The notes beneath the pieces were generated by a model. That model made no database searches. It saw only the letters and a list, made by a program, of their open reading frames with translations, and was not told where the DNA came from. DNA of 64,000 nucleotides from contig QHMH01000014.1 of assembly GCA_003258795.1 (NCBI GenBank), forward strand, positions 1-64,000. Direction: 5' to 3'. The first letter of the stretch is position 1. Each line of letters opens with the position of its first letter. This DNA is from Candidatus Melainabacteria bacterium (GTDB lineage Bacteria; Cyanobacteriota; Vampirovibrionia; Gastranaerophilales; Gastranaerophilaceae). Below are positions 8,295 to 14,968 of the stretch, in pieces. The translations under genes and the position numbers were made by a program.

Positions 8295-9563
8295 TTGAAA
8301 AAACAAATTCTTATTGCAGATAAAAGAAAAGAGCTTTCAACGAAATACAAAAAAATCCTTGAAAGTCTTGATTGTAATGTAATAGTTGCATCAAAGCCAG
8401 ACTTGTTTTTAAAGTTAACACAAGAAAATGAGCCAGAACTTATTATAATTTCAGATAGCATAGTAGAAGATTTGGCGGATTTTTGTAAAAAAATAAGAGT
8501 TTTAACTTTTAATAGCCGACCAGTTATTATTGCAATGTCCAAATCCGCAGAGCTTGAAGACAGAGTAAATGTTTTGCAAAATGGAGCAGACGATTTCTTG
8601 AGTGAGCCAATTGCATCTTCAGAATTCAAAATGAGAATGCTTGCACATTTAAGAAGAGAACAAGAAAAATATATTGACGAGCGCTCTGGTTTTGAAAATA
8701 AAACCTATACATATAAAGTTTTAAAAAGGACTCTTGCAAGCGGACAAAAAAGAGCATTTATGCTCGTTAGTATTGAGAATATCGACGAATATAAAATGCT
8801 TTATACCGACCTTGCATCAGAAAAACTTGTCAAAACTTATTGTACAATTATAAAATCCTCTTTAAGTGAAGATGATTTTGCAGGACAAATCTCCGATAGT
8901 AAATTCTTGCTTATAACAAGTCCTTTAGTTGCTGAAAGAATAGCATCTTTTTTAACCTTTGCATTTGACAACGTTGCCTCTAAATTTTACAGTGAACAAG
9001 ATTTAAAAAGAGGATACGTAATTTTGCAGGGGGATGATAATGAGGGTAGACGTTCTCGGTTTGTTCGTTCTGCCATTGGAATAATTTCAAATGAATTTAA
9101 AACTTACAATTCTCCAAAAGAAGTTTTTAATGCACTGAATGAAGTCCATAATTTTGCAATTCTACCAGAAGGTTCATCTTACCTTGTAGATAGACCTCAA
9201 TTGAAAGGTTTCGTGTCTAAAAAAGAAAGAAATAATAATATTTTCATATCAGAAAAAGATGAGGCATTGTCTTTTTTACTTGAAACTACCGTAAAAATGC
9301 AGGGATATAATGTGTTCACAGAAATAAAATCAGAAATTCCTTCGGTAGTAATTCTTGATGCAGGAGATAATGAAGAAGATTTAAATCAATTAAAATACAC
9401 AATAAAAAATATTCCGAAAGGAACAAAAATAATTGTAACATCCGTAATGCATGAAAAAGAAAAAATCCTCAATATGGGTGCAGATTTGTACTTGCCAAAA
9501 CCTTATAATATCCTGACCCTATTAAATAGAGTAAAAAGCTTTTGTGATGAATATAACAAATAA
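8295..9563 (+). CDS. REC - degenerate GGDEF - REC protein
   Basis: There are 422 residues in three parts. An N-terminal receiver-like domain (about 1-120) has ISDSI at the phospho-Asp position, but the usual KP reads SEP. A diguanylate-cyclase-fold middle (about 140-280) has ISDSKF where GGDEF should be, so it is very unlikely to make c-di-GMP. A C-terminal receiver (about 310-420) has ILDAGD and an intact LPKPYN. The start is TTG, with AAGGAG just upstream in the kinase's 3' end. It probably receives phosphate from the adjacent kinase and signals by protein contact. I see no DNA-binding domain. Confidence 0.8.
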   Translation: MKKQILIADKRKELSTKYKKILESLDCNVIVASKPDLFLKLTQENEPELIIISDSIVEDLADFCKKIRVLTFNSRPVIIAMSKSAELEDRVNVLQNGADDFLSEPIASSEFKMRMLAHLRREQEKYIDERSGFENKTYTYKVLKRTLASGQKRAFMLVSIENIDEYKMLYTDLASEKLVKTYCTIIKSSLSEDDFAGQISDSKFLLITSPLVAERIASFLTFAFDNVASKFYSEQDLKRGYVILQGDDNEGRRSRFVRSAIGIISNEFKTYNSPKEVFNALNEVHNFAILPEGSSYLVDRPQLKGFVSKKERNNNIFISEKDEALSFLLETTVKMQGYNVFTEIKSEIPSVVILDAGDNEEDLNQLKYTIKNIPKGTKIIVTSVMHEKEKILNMGADLYLPKPYNILTLLNRVKSFCDEYNK

Positions 9564-9565
9564 AA

Positions 9566-9593
9566 AACAAGAGTCGAAATTTCGACTCTTGTT
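9566..9593. terminator. Bidirectional terminator between convergent genes
   Basis: A 14-bp perfect palindrome, AACAAGAGTCGAAA with its complement, lies between the REC protein gene and the convergent glnA. Short T runs flank it on both strands. Confidence 0.7.
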
Positions 9594-9601
9594 TAGTTAA
9601 T

Positions 9602-10942
9602 TTAGTATCTTTCAAGATATCTATCAATTTCCCATTTGGTAACATAACTTCTAAAAGATGACCATTCTTTTTTCTTCGCCATCATAAATTCAGTGTATAT
9701 ATGTTCTCCTAATGCGGTTTTTGCAACTGAAGATTTATCTAATGCTTCTAATGCTTCAGCAAGACTTCCAGGAAGAGCATCTATTTTTTGTTTTTCTCTT
9801 TCTTTTGTCGTTAGTCTATAAATATTGCTTTCAACTGGAGCCGGTGGCTCAATGTTATTTTTGACTCCATCTAATGCTGCTTCCAATATTCCAGCAAAAG
9901 CTAAGTAAGGGTTGCAAGAAGGATCAGGTGAACGAAGTTCTACCCTTGTTGCATTTCCTCTTTTTGCAGGAACACGCAAAAGTGCACTTCTGTTTGCTAA
10001 CGACCAAGCTATGTAAACAGGAGCTTCATATCCTGGAACAAGTCTTTTGTAGCTATTTACTGTTGGGTTTGTAATTGCTGTAATATTCTTTATGTTAGAC
10101 ATTAACCCACCAATTGAATGTAGGGCAACATCTGAAAGTTGATATTCTTTTGATTCATCTAAAAATGCGTTTTTTCCATCCTTAAACAAAGATATGTTGC
10201 AATGCATTCCAGAACCATTGATTCCATAAATTGGTTTTGGCATAAATGTTGCATGTAATCCATGTTGGGCGGCAATTGCTTTTACAATGATTTTGAATGT
10301 TACAAGGTTATCTGCAGTTGTTAAAATATCTGCATATTTAAAATCAATTTCGTGCTGACCTTCTGCACATTCATGATGAGATGCTTCAATTTCAAATCCC
10401 ATTTCCTTTAAAGCCGTAACGATATCCGCTCTTACGCATTCTCCCAAATCATCAGGTCCAACATCATAATATCCAGCTCTATCTTGAGTTTCTGTTGTTG
10501 CTCTTCCATTTTCTTTTTCAAAAAGGAAAAACTCTGCTTCAGCTCCGATGTTCATTGAAAAACCAAGTTTTTCTGCATCCTTCATAACTCTTTTGAGGTT
10601 GCATCTTGGACATCCTTCAAATGGAGTTCCGTCAGGATTGTGGATATCACAGATCAATCTTGCACTTTTTCCATTTCCCTTTGTGTAAGGCAAAATTTTA
10701 AATGTTGATCTGTCAGGATAAAAATACATATCAGAAGTTTCTATGTTTCTGAAACCTTTGATAGATGATCCGTCAAGCATTATTTCGTTGTTTAAAACTT
10801 GCTCTATTTGATCAACAGGTAATGCCATATTTTTAACTTGTCCATTTATATCAACAAATTGTAGAAGAATAAATCTTACATCATTTGCAGATAGAATATT
10901 TTTTATCTCTTCGTTACTTAAAACTTTTTTTTCTTTTTTCAT
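9602..10942 (-). CDS. glnA: Glutamine synthetase, type I (alpha-like)
   Basis: It makes glutamine from glutamate, ammonia and ATP, and is the main entry of ammonium. The 446 residues carry LDGSSIKGF, GAEAEFFLF, the NGSGMHCNIS ATP-site segment, the NPTVNSYKRLVPGYEAP signature and RSPDPSCNPYLAF. The protein is short. The region of the adenylylated Tyr of enteric enzymes reads SNIYRLTTKER, which resembles Bacillus GlnA, so adenylylation control is unlikely. GGAAGG precedes the ATG. A sigma-70-type promoter lies about 25-55 nt upstream. Confidence 0.96.
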   Translation of the reverse strand: MKKEKKVLSNEEIKNILSANDVRFILLQFVDINGQVKNMALPVDQIEQVLNNEIMLDGSSIKGFRNIETSDMYFYPDRSTFKILPYTKGNGKSARLICDIHNPDGTPFEGCPRCNLKRVMKDAEKLGFSMNIGAEAEFFLFEKENGRATTETQDRAGYYDVGPDDLGECVRADIVTALKEMGFEIEASHHECAEGQHEIDFKYADILTTADNLVTFKIIVKAIAAQHGLHATFMPKPIYGINGSGMHCNISLFKDGKNAFLDESKEYQLSDVALHSIGGLMSNIKNITAITNPTVNSYKRLVPGYEAPVYIAWSLANRSALLRVPAKRGNATRVELRSPDPSCNPYLAFAGILEAALDGVKNNIEPPAPVESNIYRLTTKEREKQKIDALPGSLAEALEALDKSSVAKTALGEHIYTEFMMAKKKEWSSFRSYVTKWEIDRYLERY

Positions 10943-10973
10943 AATACCTTCCTATCCTCATGTCACAGTAATA

Positions 10974-11002
10974 ATTAGATAATGTTTTTTTTAAAAGGTC
11001 AA
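10974..11002 (-). promoter_or_regulatory. glnA promoter
   Basis: On the minus strand TTGACC (10997-11002) and TCTAAT (10974-10979) are separated by exactly 17 nt. This is a housekeeping-type promoter. A TTCTTAAGAA palindrome about 45 nt further upstream could be an operator. I see no NtcA-type site. Confidence 0.6.
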
Positions 11003-11139
11003 GTGTTTTTGAAAAATTTAATAAAATGTTAATATCTTAAAAATAGTTCTTAAGAATTAGTTCAAGATGCCGACTAAAATGACAAAATCTGCCCAATAGA
11101 GTGGTGAAAAAACTATTTAAAACACGTATTATATTATTG

Positions 11140-11300
11140 TGAGTTGATTGCACCCGAAATGGAGTTATTTCATATTTCTTTTGGAAAATCTTTGGTTCGG
11201 TCTAAAAACAATCAACTTATTTCCTTTCAATTTCTTCTAACTAACAATTAGAACCAACGTCACTTTTGGAAACAGAGGTGACGTTACTTTTTCTCGTTTT
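11140..11300 (+). ncRNA. Candidate structured non-coding RNA
   Basis: The 454-nt gap between glnA and the next gene holds a folded segment. AGTTGATTG (11142-11150) pairs with CAATCAACT (11209-11217), enclosing ACCCGAA paired with TTCGGT. A second hairpin is TTCTAA (11235-11240) with TTAGAA (11248-11253). The third is a terminator, AACGTCAC (11256-11263) with GTGACGTT (11278-11285), followed by a T-rich tail. TATTATATT just upstream (11127-11137) may be its -10. It ends before the separate promoter of the next gene, so it looks like an independent small RNA or a leader with an attenuator. I could not match it to 6S RNA, SRP RNA or a known riboswitch. Confidence 0.5.
11256..11300 (+). terminator. 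Terminator of the candidate ncRNA
   Basis: An 8-bp stem, AACGTCAC/GTGACGTT, has a 14-nt loop and is followed by ACTTTTTCTCGTTTTTT. Confidence 0.6.
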
Positions 11301-11339
11301 TTGATGGTTTACATTTCGTAACAAACATGTAATAAAAAA

Positions 11340-11379
11340 GTCAATTTTTAAAAGAAAAATAACTTTATATAAATGTAAG
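11340..11379 (+). promoter_or_regulatory. Shared regulon promoter element (copy 2)
   Basis: GTCAATTTTT at 11340-11349 and CTTTATATAAATGTA at 11363-11377 are separated by 21 nt, C to C. This is one of the best copies. The start codon is 34 nt after the second box. Confidence 0.75.
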
Positions 11380-11396
11380 TAAACACGGAGATCGAG

Positions 11397-12440
11397 ATGT
11401 CAGTTAATTTCTTAAATCAATATCCAAATAATGTTAACTTCAATGGATATACATATCCACAAGAAGCATCTCAAGTAGCAGCATATGCTGTTGCAGCAAC
11501 AAACTCTGCAAACAGTGAATCTAAAGTTACTGACGGTCTTGGTCTTATCGCTGGTTTAAGTGCATTTTGTGAATTAAACAAATTTAATAAAGTTGCTAAC
11601 GCAAATGATGTAAAAGCTTTGGATGCATTAAAAGCTGGTTTTGAAACATCAAAACAAAACGTAGAACAATTGAAAAAAGCAACTGATAATTTCAAAAATA
11701 TCAAAGGAAATGCAGCTGCAAAAAGTATTTTTGATGCTAACAAAGTAGGTCAAGAAATTTATAATCTTCAATCTACATTGCCATCAGCAAAAACTTTGAA
11801 AAAAGTTGATGCAGCTAAAAAAGCAACTTATGAACAAGCAAAAGTTGTTTTGAAAAAAGCAGCAAATGCAAAAACAGTTTCAGAAAAGGAAGCTCTTTTA
11901 AAATCAGCAAAAAAACTTTTGGGTGTTTCTACAACAGAAACTGTAAAAGCTGGTTCAAAAGTTGCTAAATTCGTAAAAGGCAATGCTTTGATGCTTGCAA
12001 TTTCTGGCGGTATTGAATTGTTAACAAACGTTATTCCTGCATACAAAGAATTGGGTGCAACAAAGGGAACAAAACAACTTGCTAAATCAACTGTTAAAGT
12101 TGCAGGTGACGTTGCAGGTTTTGCAGCAGGTACAAAGGTTGGTGCTGTAGTTGGAACTTGTATCGGTGGACCAGTTGGAACTATCGTTGGTGGTGTTCTT
12201 GGAGCAGTTCTTGGTGTTGTTGGCTCAACTCTTGTTTCTAAGGCTTTAAATAAAGTTGTTGGAAAGAACGAAATTGAAATAGCTCAAGAAAATAAACAAG
12301 ATGTAATTTCAATCGCACCTCAAAAACAAACTCAAACAAACATGAACTTTGTAACTCCAGTTTATACAACAACTCCTATTTCTGCTAATGATAACCTTTT
12401 AACTTTGTCTTTGAGAAATGGTTTAAATGTTCAAGCATAG
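11397..12440 (+). CDS. Glycine-zipper protein with N-terminal NFNG motif, 347 residues
   Basis: The family is not recognised. The N-terminus has VNFNG near residues 13-17. A long Lys/Ala-rich helical region follows (about 60-190). Next is a hydrophobic glycine-zipper segment near 235-282 (repeats of GxxxG in VGAVVGTCIGGPVG and its neighbours), a pattern of membrane-inserting or oligomerising helices. The C-terminal tail carries ANDNLLTLSLRNG near 330-342. That tail motif recurs near the N-terminus of the next gene's product. GGAG lies about 6 nt before the ATG. It is likely a surface, secreted or membrane-active protein of the shared regulon. Confidence 0.75.
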   Translation: MSVNFLNQYPNNVNFNGYTYPQEASQVAAYAVAATNSANSESKVTDGLGLIAGLSAFCELNKFNKVANANDVKALDALKAGFETSKQNVEQLKKATDNFKNIKGNAAAKSIFDANKVGQEIYNLQSTLPSAKTLKKVDAAKKATYEQAKVVLKKAANAKTVSEKEALLKSAKKLLGVSTTETVKAGSKVAKFVKGNALMLAISGGIELLTNVIPAYKELGATKGTKQLAKSTVKVAGDVAGFAAGTKVGAVVGTCIGGPVGTIVGGVLGAVLGVVGSTLVSKALNKVVGKNEIEIAQENKQDVISIAPQKQTQTNMNFVTPVYTTTPISANDNLLTLSLRNGLNVQA

Positions 12441-12475
12441 TTTGTTAACAAAAGTTAACTTTTTGTAAATAAAAA

Positions 12476-12515
12476 AGCAATTTTTCAAGCCAATAAATCT
12501 TTATATACATGTAGA
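12476..12515 (+). promoter_or_regulatory. Shared regulon promoter element (copy 3)
   Basis: GCAATTTTT at 12477 and CTTTATATACATGTA at 12499-12513 have C-to-C spacing of 21. This copy is the closest to the consensus. The start codon follows 38 nt after the second box. Confidence 0.75.
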
Positions 12516-12536
12516 GAGATTTAGAGGATTGTTTAA

Positions 12537-13199
12537 ATGTTTTTATTCAACAATACAAATTATATAAATTCTAATCCTGCAACGGACAATCTTCTTACAT
12601 TGGGAATGAGAAGAGGTTTTGAATCTTCTTTCGTATCAACTCCTATTCAAGATAATGTTTCAATCTTCTCTATGGCAAAAAATGTAGAACTAAATTGCAA
12701 AGCTCCAGAAAAGGTTGTAAAAGCTTCTTATGTTGCACAAAAAACATCAACAAAAAAGAATGATATTGATAACATATACAACAAAGAACTTTCTGAAAAG
12801 CTTGCAGCAACTGCTGAAAAAACAGCAAAAAGAATGAATACTCGTGATTGGTGTGCAAAAGGCGTTAATGATGCATTAGAAGCAGCTGGTTTGGTTGAAA
12901 AAAATACAACTCGAGCTCCTTCTGCATATCAACTTATTGCTAAATATGATAAATGTCCTAACTTGAAAAAAGTTAATGTATCTAAAGAAGATTTGAAAAA
13001 ACTTCCAGCAGGATGCATTATTGTTTGGAAAAATACCGGCGTTAAAGATGGAAGTTTTGGACAACATGGTCATGTTTTAGTTACTCTTGGAAACGGAAAA
13101 GAAGCAAGTGACCATATACAAGAAATGAAAATTCACAAAACTGATTATGCAGTATATGTTCCTGTAAGTGGATTAAATTCAAAGGAATATGTTGCCTAA
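12537..13199 (+). CDS. CHAP/NlpC-like cysteine hydrolase, 220 residues
   Basis: The C-terminal half looks like a CHAP-type amidase or peptidase. A Cys-containing helix DWCAKGVNDALEAAG near residues 103-117, then LPAGCIIVWKNTG, then QHGHVLVTLGNG with the likely catalytic His near 178, and SDHIQE. Such domains cut peptidoglycan peptides. The N-terminal 50 residues have no signal peptide but carry TDNLLTLGMRRG near 16-27, matching the tail of the preceding protein. It has its own copy of the regulon promoter. Its last 4 nt overlap the convergent coaE. The substrate is inferred from the fold pattern only. Confidence 0.7.
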   Translation: MFLFNNTNYINSNPATDNLLTLGMRRGFESSFVSTPIQDNVSIFSMAKNVELNCKAPEKVVKASYVAQKTSTKKNDIDNIYNKELSEKLAATAEKTAKRMNTRDWCAKGVNDALEAAGLVEKNTTRAPSAYQLIAKYDKCPNLKKVNVSKEDLKKLPAGCIIVWKNTGVKDGSFGQHGHVLVTLGNGKEASDHIQEMKIHKTDYAVYVPVSGLNSKEYVA

Positions 13200-13774
13200 T
13201 CTGCAACTATTTTTGAAATAATCACATCAACTTGTGAATGTAAATCTTCTATTGACCCATTGTTGTTTATTATGTAGTTAGATTTTTCTTTTTTAAAATC
13301 TTCCGAAAGTTGTGATTTTATACGTTTTTTAGCTTCGGTTTCGTTTAAATTGTTTCTTCTCATAAGTCTTTCTAATCTTAAATTTTCATCAGCTGAAACA
13401 AAAATTATTTCATCAAACAATTTGTCAAAACCTGTTTCAAAAAGAAGTGGTAGGCTTATAAACACAATATTTTCCTTACTTGATTTGAAAATTTCTTTTA
13501 TTTTAATCTCAATTTGTGGGTGAATTATTCTCTCAAGAGAGATTCTTTTTTGTTGGTCATTAAAAACAATATTGCCAAGAAGTTTTCTATCTATTTTATT
13601 GTTAATGTTTGTAGATGGAAAATATTCAGTGATTTCTTGTTTTATCTTCGCCTCATTTAAAAGATCATGCGAAATTTTGTCTGAATCAAATACAGAAAAC
13701 CCTTTACTTACTAAATAATTTTCAACTTGAGTTTTACCAGAGGCAATATTTCCTGCAATTGCAATCTTTTTCAA
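13196..13774 (-). CDS. coaE: Dephospho-CoA kinase
   Basis: It catalyses the last step of coenzyme A synthesis, phosphorylating the 3'-OH of dephospho-CoA. The P-loop GNIASGKT is at residues 8-15, DSDKISHDLL follows near 31-40, and IHPQIE and ISLPLLFETG are the family segments. The 192 residues are normal. The ATG overlaps the stop of the preceding pseudouridine synthase gene by 4 nt, so the two are translationally coupled. It is third in the thioesterase-rluB-coaE operon. Confidence 0.93.
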   Translation of the reverse strand: MKKIAIAGNIASGKTQVENYLVSKGFSVFDSDKISHDLLNEAKIKQEITEYFPSTNINNKIDRKLLGNIVFNDQQKRISLERIIHPQIEIKIKEIFKSSKENIVFISLPLLFETGFDKLFDEIIFVSADENLRLERLMRRNNLNETEAKKRIKSQLSEDFKKEKSNYIINNNGSIEDLHSQVDVIISKIVAD

Positions 13775-14499
13775 GATACTTCCCCTTTTATTTTTGATAG
13801 GAAAATTCTCAATTCTTTTATTTGCTGAGGTTTTATTGGTTTGAATTGTCCTCTCTTAAGCCCCTCAATTGAAATTGTTGCATGCTGAATTCTTTTCAAT
13901 GAGGTGACTTCAAAACCTAAATATTCAAACATTTTTCTTATTTGTCTATTCAATCCTTGATATAAGACAATTTTAAGCATTGTTTTTGTATTAGTAGCTT
14001 CTAATATTTGAGAATCAGCATAAGCAATTTTACCTTTTTCAATTTCAATTCCTTTTGCCATTTGTTCCAAATGATGCAGATGAACTCTTCCATCAACAGA
14101 AACAATGTAAGTTTTAGGAACTTTTATTGATGGGTGAGTTAAGTCATTTATTAAATCTCCATCATTTGTTAAAATTAAAAGCCCACTGGAGTTTTTGTCT
14201 AATCTGCCAACAGGTTTTAAATGATGCATTTCTGGTGGAAGAATATCATATATAATTTTCCTGTCTTTTTCGTCATCTGCAGATGTTATATAGCCAACAG
14301 GTTTGTAAAATCTATAATATTCATGTTTTTTAGGTTTTACAATTTCGTTATTTATAAAAATTTTATCTTTCTCTGAAACTTGGAATCCTAACTCTGTGAC
14401 TTTTTTCCCGTTAACAGAAACACAGCCTGATTCTATAAGTTCATCGGCTTTTCTTCTTGAACAAATTCCTGCAGAAGCTATATATTTATTTAATCTCAC
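13771..14499 (-). CDS. rluB: RsuA/RluB-family rRNA pseudouridine synthase
   Basis: It has 242 residues. An S4 RNA-binding domain (RLNKYIASAGICSRRKADELI, about 2-60) is followed by the catalytic domain with GRLDKNSSGLLILTNDG near residues 97-113, where the Asp is the nucleophile. KPVGYITS and LNRQIRKMFEYLG also fit the family. It modifies ribosomal RNA. Whether it targets 23S (RluB) or 16S (RsuA) RNA cannot be settled from sequence alone. It overlaps the thioesterase gene by 14 nt at its start and coaE by 4 nt at its end. Confidence 0.88.
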   Translation of the reverse strand: MRLNKYIASAGICSRRKADELIESGCVSVNGKKVTELGFQVSEKDKIFINNEIVKPKKHEYYRFYKPVGYITSADDEKDRKIIYDILPPEMHHLKPVGRLDKNSSGLLILTNDGDLINDLTHPSIKVPKTYIVSVDGRVHLHHLEQMAKGIEIEKGKIAYADSQILEATNTKTMLKIVLYQGLNRQIRKMFEYLGFEVTSLKRIQHATISIEGLKRGQFKPIKPQQIKELRIFLSKIKGEVS

Positions 14500-14896
14500 T
14501 TATACTCTCCGCTAATTTTTTATAAAGTATTTCAGGTATTCTTCTATAAAGTTTTCCTGCGTTATTAACAGCAACAACTTTTACTTCTGCTTCAATATAG
14601 AGCTTGCTATCTACGTACAATCTTTGTGAAAATGTCACATAGAGTTGAGTTAATTTTTCAACTTTTGTTTTAATTGTTACTTCATCATTAAGTTTTGCTG
14701 GAAGTTTATACTTTACATTTATTTCAGCTACTGGCAGAACAATGTCGGCTTTTTTTAATTCAACAAGATTTAAATTTAAGTCATCGCAAAAAGATATTCT
14801 TGCTTTTTCAAACCATCTCAAATATGCCCCATGCCAAACTACACCGTAAGCATCTGTATCTGCGTAATATACTCTTTCTTTTAAAACATTTTCCAT
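14486..14896 (-). CDS. 4HBT hotdog-fold acyl-CoA thioesterase (YbgC/FadM-like)
   Basis: It has 136 residues and a single hotdog domain. The family signature YYADTDAYGVVWHGAY at residues 10-25 includes the catalytic Asp and the GVVWHG turn. It probably hydrolyses acyl-CoA thioesters; the true substrate is unknown. No Shine-Dalgarno is present, but TAAAAT lies exactly 6 nt before the ATG, suggesting a leaderless mRNA that then carries rluB and coaE. A divergent terminator hairpin from the GT35 gene sits just upstream. Confidence 0.88.
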   Translation of the reverse strand: MENVLKERVYYADTDAYGVVWHGAYLRWFEKARISFCDDLNLNLVELKKADIVLPVAEINVKYKLPAKLNDEVTIKTKVEKLTQLYVTFSQRLYVDSKLYIEAEVKVVAVNNAGKLYRRIPEILYKKLAESISEIK

Positions 14897-14902
14897 ATTA
14901 TT

Positions 14903-14908
14903 ATTTTA
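14903..14908 (-). promoter_or_regulatory. -10 hexamer for leaderless thioesterase operon
   Basis: TAAAAT on the minus strand lies 6 nt before the ATG. A TGACGA that could serve as -35 falls inside the adjoining terminator hairpin. Confidence 0.5.
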
Positions 14909-14915
14909 ACATAAA

Positions 14916-14948
14916 AGAAAACCTCTCGTCATTTGCGAAAGGTTTTCT
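14916..14948 (-). terminator. Terminator of the GT35 gene
   Basis: AGAAAACCTCTCG pairs with CGAAAGGTTTTCT, with one mismatch and a 7-nt loop. On the minus strand it is followed by TTTTATGTT. It separates the GT35 gene from the thioesterase operon. Confidence 0.7.
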
Positions 14949-14968
14949 TCTTTTTGTATTATCATTAA

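Noticed and set aside
8279..8629. Minus-strand ORF over the REC protein gene
   Set aside because: It is a shadow of a clear coding frame with no independent support.
11140..11300. 6S RNA, SRP RNA or a glutamine riboswitch
   Set aside because: The fold lacks the long bubble-containing rod of 6S and the GGAA-type SRP loop motif. Its strand is opposite to glnA, so I left it unnamed.
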